Positions 1-12,855 of a stretch of 64,000 nucleotides of DNA are shown piece by piece; position 1 is the stretch's first letter; each line of letters opens with the position of its first letter. Where the stretch lies: positions 1-64,000 of the forward strand of contig CAYGRE010000009.1 in assembly GCA_964352215.1 (NCBI GenBank). Direction: 5' to 3'. Position numbers and translations under genes: made by a program. A model generated the notes under the pieces. That model saw only the letters and a list, made by a program, of their open reading frames with translations, made no database searches and had not been told where the DNA came from. Source of the DNA: CAWUKT01 sp964352215 (lineage in GTDB: Bacteria; Bacteroidota; Bacteroidia; J057; JADKCL01).

Positions 1-3000
1 GCCACCGGAGCTTCAGTATCATTCACCGTAATCGTAAATGAACAACTATCGGTATTTCCAGCACTGTCCACTACCGTATAAGATACCGCCGTGGTACCGA
101 CCGGGAAGAAGTCACCGGAGTTGGCACTGCTGGAGGTAGAAGCTACCCCGCAATTATCAGAGCTACTCAAGGTAAATGCAACATTTGCGCCACACTGTCC
201 ACTGTCATTGCTGACCGTGATCGGTGCAGGACAGATCGCCAGAGGAGCCTCATTGTCATTCACCGTAATCGTAAATGAGCAACTATCGGCATTTCCGGCA
301 CTGTCAACCACTGTATAAGATACCGTAGTCGTACCGACCGGGAATACATCCCCGGAGTTGGAGGAACTGCTTGAAGAAGCAATGCCACAGTTATCAGAAC
401 TATTCAGGACGAAGTTCACTTTTGCACCACACTGACCACTGTCATTGCTGATCGTGATCGGAGCAGGGCAGATTGCAACCGGAGCCTCAGTGTCATTGAC
501 CGTGATGGTAAATGAGCAGCTATCGGTATTACCTGCGCTGTCGGTAGCGGTGTAATTCACAGTGGTCGTACCGACTGCGAAGAAGTCACCGGAGTTGGCA
601 GAACTTGAAGTAGAAGCCACCCCGCAGTTGTCAGAACTGCTCAAGGTGAAGGCCACCGCTGCACCACACTGTCCACTGTCATTGCTGACCGTGATCGGTG
701 CAGGACAAACCGTAACCGGAGCCTCAGTGTCATTGACCGTGATCGTGAAGGAACAAGTATCGCTGTTGCCAGCGCTGTCAGCCACCATGTAGTTCACTGT
801 TGTGGTACCCACTGCGAAGAAGTCGCCGGAGTTGGCTGAGCTCATAGAAGAAGCAATGCCACAATTGTCATTGCCACTCAGGGTGAAGGTCACGGCTGCA
901 CCACACTGTCCGCTGTCATTGCCAACCGTGATCGGAGCAGGACAGTTCGCTACCGGAGCTTCAGTATCATTCACCGTTACAGTGAAGGAACAAGAATCAG
1001 CGTTACCAGAAGCATCTACTACCGTATAGGTTACCGTAGTAGTACCCACGGGGAAGTTATCACCCGGTGCATGGGTTGACGTGAGGTTGAATCCAGGACA
1101 ATTGTCACCCGGAGTTGGAGGAATCCAGCCAACAATGGCAGCACATTGACCATTGTCATTGGACTGGGTGATATTGGAAGGACATCCGGAGAGGGTTGGT
1201 GCCTCCGTATCGTTGACCGTAATGACAAATGAACAGGTATCGCTGTTGCCGGCAGAATCCGTTGCGGTCAGGGTTACAGGCGTCGAACCGATCGGGAAGA
1301 GCGACCCATTGAAGAAGTCAGTGGTTTCACTGGCGATACCACAATTGTCAGTGGAGCCAGGAAGCGTCCAGGTAACGGCTGCGCCACAAGTACCGGTGTC
1401 ATTGCTGACGGTGATATTCGCAGGACAAACTGCAACCGGAGCTTCAGTATCGTTGACGGTGATATCGAAGCTGCAGGAATCAACATTACCCGCCGTATCA
1501 ACTGCAAAATAAGTCACAGTTGAAGTACCGACCGGGAATACATCTCCAGGAGCATCGGTTCCAAATATGGTGTCAAGTACACAGTTGTCAGTGGCCGTAG
1601 GTGCAGTCCAGGTGACCGAAGCACTACAGAAACCGGAATCATTGGCCTGGGTGATATTCGAAGGACAACCCGCCAGGGCTGGAGCCTGAGCATCCACAAC
1701 CGTCACATCAAATGTACAGGTATCGGTATTGCCGACCGCATCGGTAGCAACAAAGACCACCTCAGTTGTACCAACCGGGAAGAAATCACCAGAGTTGAAG
1801 TTACTGATCTGGACCACACCAGGACAGTTGTCACTGGCACTGATATTGCCCCAGGTGACATTGGCACCACATTGACCGGTGGTATTGTTCCGGACAATGT
1901 TCGGTGAACAGTTGGTCTGGGTTGGATTCTGAGTGTCCAGCACGATGATGGTGAATACACAGCTGTCGACATTCCCGAAGGTATCGGTTGCGGTGTAGAT
2001 CACATCAGTCGTATCTACCGGGAAGAACTGACCGGGGAAGAAGTTACCCACCACGGTTACAGATCCGCAATTGTCGCTGGCCGTCGGAGCCGTCCAGAAT
2101 GCGTTGGCACCACAATTGGAAGGAATATTGTTCAATACCTGATTGGCAGGACAATTGACGATGATCGGTGTCAGTGTGTCTTGCACGGTTACCTGTGCGG
2201 TACAACTGCTGGAGTTGCCGTTCACATCCACAATGGAGAGGGTAACGGTATTGGCTCCAACATTTGAACAGGTAAAGCTCGATGGGGAGACAGTCAGGGA
2301 ATCAATTCCACAATTGTCAGTCGATCCTCCATCTACGAAGGTCGGATCAATCGAGACATTACCGGAAGCATCCAGGTATACAGTAGTATCGGTGCAAACT
2401 GCAATCGCCGGAGTCGTATCCATGACCATGACGGTCGCAGAACACGCATCGGTATTGCCACTCACATCAGTAACAGTTAGGACTACCGGATTCGCGCCGA
2501 TGTCAGCACAATCGAAAGTATCGATGTCGAGAACCAGGCTGGCGATGCCACAATTGTCAGTCGAACCGCTGTCCACCTGAGTTGCGGTGATGGTTGCATC
2601 TCCGTTTCCATCAAGGAAGACCGTCAGGTTCTGACAACTGGCGACCGGTGCGGTCGTATCACTCAGGGTAATCGTCGATTGACAAGTAGATGCATTGCCA
2701 CTCACATCGGTAACCGTAAGGGTAACCTGGAAGGAGCCGGTATCTGCGCAAGTAAAGGTGCTGTCATCCAAAGCAATCGAAGCGATGCCGCAATTGTCAG
2801 AGCTACCATTGTTCACATCAGATGCGCTGGTAGCAGCATTGCCACTTCCGTCGAGGAAGAGGGTCAGGTCCTGACAAACTGCGATTGGGGCAATTGAATC
2901 GCTCAGGGTGATCGTCGAAGTACAGGTGGAAACGTTGCTGCTCACATCCGTTACGGTCAAGGTAACCTGGAATGAGCCGGTATCAGCACAAGTAAAGGTA

Positions 3001-6000
3001 CTGTCATCCAGAGCAATCGAAGCAATCCCACAATTGTCACTGCTGCCGTTGTTCACATCAGATGCACTGGTGGAAGCATTTCCACTTGCGTCTAAGAACA
3101 GCGTAAGGTCCTGACAAACTGCAATCGGAGGCGTGGTATCACTCAGGGTAATATTCGAGGTGCAAGTATCAACATTGCTACTTACATCGGTTACGGTGAG
3201 TGTGACTGCGAAGGTTCCGGTATCAGCACAAGTAAAGGTGCTGTCATCCAGAGCGATCGAGGCAATGCCACAATTGTCGCTGCTGCCATTGTTGACATCA
3301 GATGCACTTGTGGAAGCGTCACCGTTGCCGTCCAGGAAGAGGGTCAGATCCTGACAAACTGCAATCGGAGCAATCGTATCTTCAATGGTGACCGTACTGG
3401 TGCAGGATGAGGAATTACCGCTTGGGTCAGTGACCGTAGCTGTAACCACTACCATTCCGGTATCGGCACAGGTAAACAACGTGTCACTCAGGGTTGGTGT
3501 ATTCGCGGTGCAGTTGTCTGCAAATGCAGTCACTACATCGGATTGGTTGATCGAAGCGCTGCCGCCTGCATCCAGTTGAACCGTAATGTCCTGACAAGTG
3601 ATGGTCGGTGCGACTGTATCCTGAACCGTGACCGTGGCGGTGCAGGTTGAGGAATTGCCATTGACATCGTTCACCGTCAGTGTGACGGTATTGGTATCAA
3701 GATTGGCACAGGTAAACGAAGTCGGAGACGCACTGATAGATGCAATGCCGCAGTTGTCGGTGCTGCCACCATCTACATCAGTAGCCGTGATCGAAGCACT
3801 TCCTGCCCCATCCAACTGGACCGTGATGTTCTGACAAACAGCATTGGGTGAAGTGGTGTCTTCAACCGTGACGATCACAACACAACTTGAAGCATTACCA
3901 GAAGTATCAACTGCGGTGATGGTTACAGAATCCACTCCGACGGTCAGAACCGTACCGGCTGAATCCACCTGGGTCAAAGTAACCGGGCTGCAATTGTCGG
4001 TGGCAGTGGCCAAGGCAGTGAGGTCATGGAGGACATATTCACAAGCACCGTCGACATAGACAGTTGTATCATTCGGGCAGGTCAATGCCGGAGCATCGTC
4101 ATCCACCACAGTAACGGTCAAAGAACAAGTGTCAGAGTTGCCACTTGGATCAATTGCGGTGAAGAGGACCGTGGTCGTTCCAGCATTGTAGGTTCCACTG
4201 GCATTGCCGGTGAAGTTGAAGCTATTGGTGATGATGATCGGTGAACAGTTGTCACTGCGAACCGGAACAGGGATACTCACAAATGCGGTGCAGTTCGGAT
4301 CATCGGTGCCTACAGTAGTATCGTTCGGACAGGTAATCGATGGCGGTATCGTATCGCTCACCGTCACCTGTGAAACGCAGGTGGATGAGTTACCATTGCT
4401 GTCACTGACAATTACTGTAACCCCGATCGGGCTGGCAGCCACATCAGCACAACTGAAAACAGTCTGGCTGGCAGTGCTGCTGGCAATACCACAGGCATCG
4501 CTGAAGGTGGAAATATCATTGACGGTCAAGGCACCGTTTCCGGCCCCATCCAGGAATACTGTGTAAGCGTTACAGGTAAGTACCGGTGCGATGCTGTCTT
4601 CAACTGTAATCGTAGCCGTACAAGTAGAAGTATTTCCGTTGACATCCGATGCCGTCAGGGTCACTGAATTTGAACCAACATTGGAACAATCGAAGCTGTC
4701 ATTGTCCAAGGTAAGTGAATCGATGGCACAGTTGTCAGATGAACCATTGTCCACCATAGCTGGTGTAATGGTAGCCGAGCCAGCTGCATCCAGATAGACC
4801 GTCAGATCCCGGCAGATTGCAATCGGAGCTACCGAATCCTCAACCGTGACAATTGCTGTACAGGTCGAAACATTGGCATTGCTATCGGTAACCGTCAGTG
4901 TGACTGTATTGCTGTCTACGTTGGCGCAGGAGAAGGTCGAAGGATTGACCGACAAAGAGGCAATGCCACAAGCATCCGAAGATCCATTGTCAATCATTCC
5001 GGCGGTGATGGAAGCACTCCCGGCGGTATCGAGTTGGATGGTGATGTCCTGACAAACCGCAACTGGAGGAACTGTATCCTGAATAGTCACCGTTGAGCTG
5101 CAGGTGTCAGAATTGCCATTGCTGTCCAGCACGGTCAGGGTGACGGTGTTGGCACCGATATCGGCGCAGCTGAAAGTACTGGGCGAGACACTCAGACTTG
5201 CAATGCCGCAGGCATCGCTGCTGCCATCATCCACATCGTTCGCAGTAATGCTGGCATTACCGCCCGTATCCAGCTGAACCGTAATATTCTGACAGATGGC
5301 CACCGGAGGTACATTGTCCACTACTGTGATCTGAGCCGTACAAGTAGCTGCGTTGCTGTTGCTGTCGGTAACGGTCAGGGTCACGGTATTGGAACCCACA
5401 TCCGCACAACTGAATGTATTATTGTCAAGGCTCAAACTGGCAATTCCACAGGCATCAGATGAACCATTGTCCACCATACCCGCAGTAATCGAACCATTGC
5501 CNNNNNNNNNNNNNNNNNNNNNNNNNNNNNNNNNNNNNNNNNNNNNNNNNNNNNNNNNNNNNNNNNNNNNNNNNNNNNNNNNNNNNNNNNNNNNNNNNNN
5601 NCACAGGCATCAGATGAACCATTGTCCACCATACCCGCAGTAATCGAACCATTGCCCGCTGTGTCCAACTGAACCGTTAAGTCCTGACAAATCGGTATCG
5701 GCGGCACCGTATCTTCTACGTTGATATTGGCGGTACAAGTAGAAGAATTTCCACTTGAATCAGTAACTGTGAGTGTAACCGTATTGGCACCGACATCGGC
5801 ACAACTGAAGGTTGAATTGTCCAGGCTAAGGCTGGCGATCCCACAGGCGTCGGATGAACCGTTGTCCACCATTCCCGCAGTGATCGAACCATTGCCAGCC
5901 GTATCCAGGCTGACGGTCAAGTCCTGGCACACCGCAATCGGTGCAACTGAATCTTCAACGGTTACCGTAGCGGTACAGGTTGAGGAAACACCATTGTTAT

Positions 6001-9000
6001 CGGTTGCAGTCAGGGTAACGGTATTGGCTCCCCGGTTGCTGCAATCAAATGTAGATGGAGCAACACTCAGGCTGTCAATGCCACAGGCATCCGCCGTTCC
6101 ACCGTCCACATCAGCAGCAGTGATAGAAGCATTGCCACCAGCATCGAGCTGAACCGTGATGTTCTGGCAAACCGCTACCGGAGGAACTGTGTCTTCAACG
6201 GTTACAGTTGGGAAACAGGTAGAGACATTATTGTTGTTGTCGGTGATGGTCACCGTGACCAGGTTGGCACCAATGTCAGTACAATCAAAACTGTCCGGGC
6301 TTACCACAGAACTCAGAATGCCACAGGCATCATTGAAGATGGCTACATCCGATGGGGTGATGGTCGCACTGCCAGTTGCATCCAGCTGCACCGTAATATT
6401 GGTACAGGCAATCGCAGGTGGAATGGTGTCTTCGACTGTAACGGTTGGGCTACAGGTAGAAGTATTGCCATTCACATCGGTCACAGTTACGGTCACCACA
6501 TTGGCACCGGTATCAGCACAGGTGAAAGCAGTCGGTGAGATCACCGCACTGTCGATGCCGCAGGAGTCACCGAAGGTCGCCACATCACTCAGAACGATAG
6601 ACCCGTTACCCGTAACATCCAGATACAAAGTATAAGGAGTACAGGTCAAGGCCGGTGCATTGGTATCACTGACGGAGACATTAAAGGTACAGATGGTGGT
6701 ATTTCCACTGGTGTCCACTGCAGTATAGGTAACAGGAGTAGTTCCAATCGGGAAGAAATCACCAGGCTGGTCCGTGGTGTCGCTGGCCACGGGGTCCAGC
6801 ACACAGTTGTCACTGGCGACCGGAGCCGTCCAGTTAACCGAAGCACCGCATGAATCTGCCGCAGCCACCACACTGATATTGGTAGGACAACCGGTCCATA
6901 CAGGACTAACCGTATCCAGCACCGTGACACTCCACCCACAGGTATCGGCATTGCCGGAAGCATCAGTCGCAATGAAAGTCAATGTGGTTACCCCAACCGG
7001 GAATACGGCGGGAGAAGTATTGGATGCCGAGAACTGAACCCCGGGACAGTTATCTGAAGGAGAAGGGTCAGTCCAGGCGTAAGTAGCTTCACAATTACCA
7101 GTTCCGGAATAGATAATGGTATCAGAGAAACAACCGGTCAAACTTGGAGCAGTCGTATCATTGACCGTAACTGTGAAGGTACAGGTATCATTCGGGCCAG
7201 GTGTGTAGGCTACAAATGTATTGGTGGTCACTCCAACCGGGAACTGAGTACCGGAAGGGAATCCTGAAACCTGAACCACTGAGTCCACTCCACAAACGCT
7301 GTTCGCAGTTGGCGTAGCATAGGTGACTGGCGCCGAAGAGCAAAGTGAACCTATATTACTACGCACAATATTGGTAGGACAAGATGTAAAGTTGGCAGAT
7401 GCCGTATCCTGAACCGTGACGTTTGCCGTACAGGTTCCTGCATTGCCATTGACATCGGTTGAGGTAACGATTACCCCCACCGTACCGACATCAGAACAAG
7501 TAAACGAAAGCTGACTGGCATTTGTGCTGGCAACTCCGCAATTGTCGGTACTTCCGGAATGGATTTGACCCAAGGTAATGTTCGAAGTACCACTGGCATC
7601 CAATTGGATGGTGATGTTTGTACAATTGACCGTAGGAGGTGTGGTATCCTGAATGGTAATGCTGGCATTACAGGTATCGGTATTTCCTGCTCCGTCAGTC
7701 ACCATGAGTAATACAGAGGCAGTGCCTACATTGGAACAGTTATAATTAATGGAGGTAGTTCCATTGATCATCAAGTTCGGAGAAGCAGTACAATTATCGG
7801 TTGATCCTGACCCAACATCGTTGGCGGTTATAGTACGGAATCCTGCACCATCCAAAGCAATGGTCAGATTCTGACAAACTGCGGTTGGCGGTACCTGGTC
7901 CTGTACCGTAACAAATGCGACACAGGTGGAACTGTTGGAGTTCACATCCGTGACCGTCAAGGTCACGTTATTCGGTCCGATATTGGCACAGGTGAGGGTG
8001 TCAGGGGAGGCGGAGAAACCGCCAATTCCGCAGTTATCGGTTGATCCGCCATCAATGGCAGAGGCTGCGAAGGTTGCAAATCCGGACCCATTCAACTGGA
8101 TCGTAATGTCCTGACAGACTGCAGATGGTGCAATATTGTCCTGTACTGTGACGGTAGCATTACAAGTGTCAGTGTTGCCACTTGCATCCGAAACATTCAG
8201 GAGGACAGAGTTCGCACCAACATTGGAACAATTGAAGCTGGTAGGACTGGCACTCAAGGTTGGAGCCCCGCAATTGTCTGTACTGCCTCCATCGATATTA
8301 GCTGCTGTGACAGACCCGGTACCTGAGCCACTCAAGGTGACGGTTGCATTGGCACAGGAAGCTATGGGAGGAATATTGTCCTCAACTGTAATGGTAGAAG
8401 TACAGGTTGAGGTATTCGAATTGACGTCGGTAACGGTCAAAGTTGCGCTATTGCTTCCCAGATTAGCACAAGTGAAACTACTTGGGCTGACAGCAAGCGA
8501 AGCAACTGCACAGTTGTCGGATGAATTGTTGTTTACCGCAGCCGCAGTTGTCGTGGCAGTACCAGAACCGTTAAGCGCTATGGTAAGGTCATTACAATTG
8601 GCAACCGGTGATGTCGTATCCTGAACGGTGACGGTGGCACCACATGTGGAGGAGTTACCGCTGCCATCGGTTACCGTCAGGGTGACCCCATTGCTACCTA
8701 CATTGGCGCAGGTAAATGAATTGGGTGTAACAGACAGACCAGCAACACTGCAATTGTCTGTACTGCCTCCATCTACATCCGACCCGGTAATGGTGACATT
8801 ACCTGAACCATTCAGGAAGACGGTGACCGCCTGGCAAACCGCCGTTGGAGCAGTCACGTCATTCACAGTGATGGTTGCGGAACAAGTGTCGGTGCTGTTT
8901 CCGTCGGATACAATGAGTTCAACATTGTTCACACCCAAACCATAAGGTCCGGCTGGACTCAAGGTAAATGTCAGAGGATCCGTCTCTGGATCGGTAGAAC

Positions 9001-10696
9001 CATTGTTCACCGCAGACGCAGGAACGGTAGCCTGACAGCTTCCATCAGCACTTACGGTAACATTCTGGCAAACTGCATTTGGCGGCTGGTTACAGGCCGT
9101 CAAAGGATCAGCAACCGTAATGGTATTGACACAGTTGTCGGTATTTCCTGCTGGGTCGGTAACCGTCAAAGTAACCAGGTTACTTCCCACGTCGGCACAG
9201 GTGAAGGTCGCCTGGCTCAGAGATTGAGAAGCAATGCTGCAATTGTCCGTGCTACCATTGTTCACACTGGACGCAGGCACCGTAACAGTTCCTGCCCCGT
9301 TGAGGTTGGCGGTAACCGCCTGGCATATTGCCGTCGGAGCAATATTGTCCTCCACATGGACGGTATCTGTACACGTATTGGTCAATGCACTGTTGTCCGT
9401 AACCGTCAGGATAACTGGATTGGCCCCGAGATTGGAACAGTTAAAACTGGTTTGACTCAAACTGCGGGAGGCAATTCCACAGGCATCGGTACTGCCTGCA
9501 TCCACTGCGGCTGCGGTGGTGGTAGCCGTACCTCCGGCGCCCAACTGAATTGTAACCGGGTTACACACAGCGGTGGGAGGAGTCACATCCGCGAGAGCAA
9601 CACTTGCAGATTCAATGTCAGTACATCCGGCAACATCCGTTACCGTCACCGTGAAAGAGCCTGCGGTAAGCCCTGAAATATTTTGTGAAGTGGGTCCATT
9701 GGACCAGTTGTAGGTAAAGTTAGGCGTGCCGCTGGTAACTGTGAGGTCAACCCGGCCATCGGACAAATTCCCACAGGATTGATTGGTCACGGACAGCGAG
9801 GCAACCGGATCGTTCCCTACATAGACAGTTTGTGTGACAGCTGCAACCGGAGTCCAGCGATGGGATGAGTTGGTCGCAGACCAATTTTGACTATTTCGAC
9901 CGGAAACCGGGAATGCCTCGTTACCCGCAGCGTTTTCAAGTCCCTCCGTATGGAGGCCACCGTCTGAGGGCATACTTTGCAGATGCACCTCAACAATATT
10001 AGAGGTCTCATACAATATCACCATTCCCGTGACATTATTTCCATCGGCAAAGTGATCTATCAGCCTGAAATTGTATCTAAATTGACGATTAGGTGGAGCA
10101 CCGATTGTTTGGTACCAAATGCGGTTTTGTCCAGCGCCTTGCAAACCATTTCCAGGATCCAAATCTTCCCAGGCGAAGGCAATCAGATTGTTAGGTGCAG
10201 TCGTATTGGGAAGATTCTGTCCAGAACAGCATCCGTTGGGCTGACCAGCGGAAAAAGTCAAAAAGCCATTGGAACCCGCAAATATTTGAGAATAGTTTAT
10301 TCCAAAGAATTCAAAATTAAACCCGATAGGGAGTGCTCCACTGACCTGCTCATCCGCCAGCGAAATCGTCGTACCCGCTCCAGAGCTGGCTACAAAACCT
10401 GTGGTGGAAACGGTATAAGAAGGCGGCTGATAGGTAATGGTATGAGTACCCTGCCCAGCAGTAGCTGGGGTAAAGGTTGCACCAGAGACACCCGGACCGG
10501 AATAGGTTCCCCCGGTTGGGGTTTGACTCATGGTCACCGCCCCATCCGAAATACACATGGTATCCGGCAATCCGGTGATTTGTGCTTGCAAGGGGACTGA
10601 TGCCCCAAAAACAAAAATTGTGGACAGCACACAAGCCAGCCACAAACGCATATTAGAATAGGTCATTGCAAACAATGTAGTAGAGTATCGATACAT
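1..10696 (-). CDS. Giant HYR-repeat secreted surface protein (partial, spans an assembly gap)
   Basis: A secreted protein that begins at 10696 and runs off the left edge without a stop. After a signal peptide (ATG at 10696, or more compactly at 10651, cleavage after LQAQ) come an Ig-like segment, a nidogen-like beta domain (motif GFNFEFFGINYS), one SprB-type repeat (NQSCGNLSDG), then dozens of ~80-residue modules. Two module types are seen: about 5-10.7 kb mostly AVCQ...LD..G.A.IT...GSTDNCGIA, and 1-2.1 kb classical HYR with NDSGQCGA and FPVGTTTV. The reading frame differs on the two sides of the 100-N gap (codon phase shifts by 2), but overlapping the identical 55-bp flanks restores one frame. 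If so, at least about 3,513 residues are in the window. Bacteroidota HYR/SprB proteins are usually T9SS-exported adhesins; the C-terminal sorting domain would lie outside the window. The adhesin role is inference; module identity is solid. Confidence 0.85.
5502..5601. other. Assembly gap of 100 N flanked by an identical 55-bp sequence
   Basis: Exactly 100 N. The 55 bases left of it (5447-5501) are identical to the 55 bases right of it (5602-5656). That is what two contigs sharing a k=55 overlap look like when a scaffolder inserts a default gap. The flank lies in a near-repeated HYR module, so the true sequence is either a direct join (155 bp removed, frame kept) or a join plus an unknown number of ~240-bp modules. 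Confidence 0.9.
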
Positions 10697-11062
10697 ACCT
10701 GTCGGTTAATGTTTTTCTTCGCGTTGGTAAAACGGAAAGCTAAATTTTGCTCTCCTAAAAGCTATCGAAAACAATCCTAAGACTGCATTCGAACGGGTTA
10801 ATTATATTTTCTCTTACTCAGAAAAAGGTTGACTTCTCTATCCCCTCTGAATCAAAAGCCCTTTCATCACCATCACAAAATTAATACTCCCCGCTTCAGG
10901 ATCAAACATTTGTTTTTCGAATTCAATAAATATTGTTCGTAGACATCGCGGAACCCGGCTCCATTCATCGACAAACCCCGACCTCATTCAGATATATAAC
11001 CTCCTCGCTTTTCCTTCCGCACTCTGATACCTATTTTTGTCGCCCCAACAATGCACCTTATT
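10697..11062. other. Divergent intergenic region
   Basis: AT-rich spacer between the minus-strand HYR gene and the plus-strand dehydrogenase. It holds the plus-strand promoter at 11009-11039. On the minus strand a -7-like TAGCTTTC lies upstream of the HYR gene but has no matching -33 element at the right distance. No ORF, RNA or repeat is recognised. Confidence 0.5.
11009..11039 (+). promoter_or_regulatory. Bacteroidota-type promoter for the lysine-ketoglutarate reductase-like gene
   Basis: TTTT at 11009-11012, a 19-base spacer, then TATTTTTG at 11032-11039. The -7 box matches TAnnTTTG exactly, and the spacing is the expected 19. Transcription would start near 11045, leaving a very short leader before the ATG at 11063. 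Confidence 0.5.
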
Positions 11063-12427
11063 ATGAAGAATACAATCGCTATCCGCCGTGAAGACCTCAG
11101 CAAAAGGGGTGAAAAACGGGTTGCCGTTACCCCTCGTCTGGCCAAAGAAATCACCTCCGCAGGGCACCAACTCATCGTCCAGCCGGGAATCCATCCTACT
11201 GAGGGAACCGTGAAGCGAGCCTTCCCCGACCAGGCTTATGCGGATGCAGGTGCGACCATCAGCGAAGACCTCAGCCCCGCCAAGGTAATATTTGGCCTGA
11301 AAGAGGTGGAGTTAGATAAGATTCTTGCCAATAAAACCTACCTCTCATTTTCCCATACCCATAAAGGCCAGGTCAAGAACCGGAAGTTGCTCAAGGCTTT
11401 TATGGACAAGGAATGTACGCTGATCGACTATGAATTGGTCACCCATGACAGCGGGGACCGGATCATCACTGCCTTTACCTATTTCGCAGGTTACGCCGGG
11501 ATGATCGACACCCTCTGGACGGTTGGGAAACGATTCGCCATGCGGGGAATTGAGCATCCTATCAGCAAGGTTCCCCAATCCATTGAAAAGGAAGATCTGC
11601 GCTTGATTAAGGGAATGCTGAAGGAGATCGGCGACGAAATCCGGGAAAATGGCACCCCGGCGGAACTTCCCCCTTTTATCAATGTGATTTTGGGAGATGG
11701 TAAAACGAGCACCGGTGCCCAGGAAATCTATGATATATTACCTATTGAGTCTATTCCCTGGTACGACCTGGCTGAAATCCATGCCAATGGTTCACGGGAC
11801 CGCGTCTACAAATGTGTGATGAGGATTACCGATATGTTTCGCCTCAAGAAGGACGCCGCTATTTCAGAGGTGACCTATACCAAATGGTCCACCAAAGAGC
11901 GGGAGCAGCACTACTTTGACCATCCCGAGGACTTTGAAAGCAATCTGGAGCATGTCCTCCCTTACACAACCATCCTCATGAATTGCATCCTATGGTCTCC
12001 AAAATACCCCCGGACCATGGGCCGCGCATTCACCAAAAAAGTCTGGGGGGCCTCTCCTACCCTGGAAGCCATCGGTGACATTACCTGCGACCCCGAAGGA
12101 TCCATTGAGTTTTCCAAAGAGACCTGGATCGACAATCCTGTCTACATCTACAATCCTGCCACCAATACCAGCACCGATGGCTTTGAGGGAGAAGGTATTG
12201 CGGTTATGGCCGTCACCAATCTCCCCTGTGAGTTCAGCTCAGATGCCAGTGAACAGTTCAGCACAGACATGAAGGATATCTTCCACGGGATTCTTGAAGC
12301 AGACCATGATGCTGCTTCGGTGGAGGAATCAGGACTTCCCGATGCGGTAAAACGGGCCGCTATTCTCTGGAAGGGGAATTTGACGACTCCTTATGAGTAT
12401 ATGGCTGAGTATGTGAAAGGGCTTTAA
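11063..12427 (+). CDS. Lysine-ketoglutarate reductase / saccharopine dehydrogenase N-domain family protein
   Basis: A 454-residue soluble enzyme resembling the N-terminal (lysine-ketoglutarate reductase) half of plant and animal LKR/SDH, which belongs to the alanine dehydrogenase/transhydrogenase N-terminal fold. The expected opening is seen: IAIRREDLSKRGEKRVAVTP, then the conserved FSHTHKGQ segment (about residue 95) and an FTYFAGYAGMIDTL segment. Family members reductively join lysine and 2-oxoglutarate with NADPH, or do related pyridine-nucleotide chemistry; the exact substrate is inferred. An in-frame ATG at 11051 exists, but 11063 gives the usual MKNTIAIRRE start. The gene stands alone behind its own promoter. 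No saccharopine-cleaving partner is in the window, and no clear terminator follows; the 22-bp array begins 10 bp after the stop. Confidence 0.8.
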   Translation: MKNTIAIRREDLSKRGEKRVAVTPRLAKEITSAGHQLIVQPGIHPTEGTVKRAFPDQAYADAGATISEDLSPAKVIFGLKEVELDKILANKTYLSFSHTHKGQVKNRKLLKAFMDKECTLIDYELVTHDSGDRIITAFTYFAGYAGMIDTLWTVGKRFAMRGIEHPISKVPQSIEKEDLRLIKGMLKEIGDEIRENGTPAELPPFINVILGDGKTSTGAQEIYDILPIESIPWYDLAEIHANGSRDRVYKCVMRITDMFRLKKDAAISEVTYTKWSTKEREQHYFDHPEDFESNLEHVLPYTTILMNCILWSPKYPRTMGRAFTKKVWGASPTLEAIGDITCDPEGSIEFSKETWIDNPVYIYNPATNTSTDGFEGEGIAVMAVTNLPCEFSSDASEQFSTDMKDIFHGILEADHDAASVEESGLPDAVKRAAILWKGNLTTPYEYMAEYVKGL

Positions 12428-12436
12428 GCGACCTTG

Positions 12437-12854
12437 TTGACAGCTACTGACAATTAAGGTTATTCAAAACGTCAATAGCACTAACACCTATTGATTACTA
12501 AGTTAACATTCATCGACACTACAAACTACACCAGTAGTAAACCATGACGTCAATAGCTGAAAACAAGCCTATCATATAGCGTGAGTATAATTAACATTTG
12601 ATGTACACTGTGCTATCAGTAATCATAAATACTATTGCCATTAGCGATCAATTGCATTTACCTATAGGTCAAACCATACTAACACCAATCGTAACTTCTA
12701 TTTACAACCATAGTCACCCTTGCTAACACATTTATGAAACTAAGCTAACACAAATCGCTGTTACCACTGTCATTCACCGATAATTCCAGTTACACTTACC
12801 GTAAATAATGGTGACAATAGAAGGTAGTCAGACTTACACTTAGGGTAAATTCCA
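12437..12854. repeat. Degenerate 22-bp-period intergenic array, 19 units (array A)
   Basis: Cutting the sequence every 22 bp from 12437 gives 19 consecutive units with no insertion or deletion. Units are very diverged overall, but some columns are nearly fixed: T at unit position 2 (17/19), C at 5 (18/19), A at 6 (17/19), G at 13 (15/19), A at 16 (16/19), purine at 10 (18/19). A typical core is CTAACACCAATCGTAAC (12679-12695). Many units carry TTAC/CTAAC facing GTAA as a short inverted repeat. Because 22 is not a multiple of 3 the array cannot be a coding repeat, and frames contain stops. It fills the gap between the dehydrogenase stop and the promoter of the HTH gene. 22 bp is about two helical turns, so conserved bases fall on one DNA face. 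Function unknown. Confidence 0.85.
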
Positions 12855-12855
12855 G

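Noticed and set aside
5432..5652. A frameshift or end of the HYR protein at the N run (apparent C-terminus in a different frame at 5432)
   Set aside because: The frame change is produced only by the arbitrary 100-N length; the repeat protein sequence continues in the corresponding frame on the other side.
12437..12854. Plasmid-type iteron origin or integron attC sites
   Set aside because: 22 bp is a known iteron length, but no Rep gene, DnaA boxes, integrase or mobile-element context is present; both neighbours are chromosomal-looking genes.
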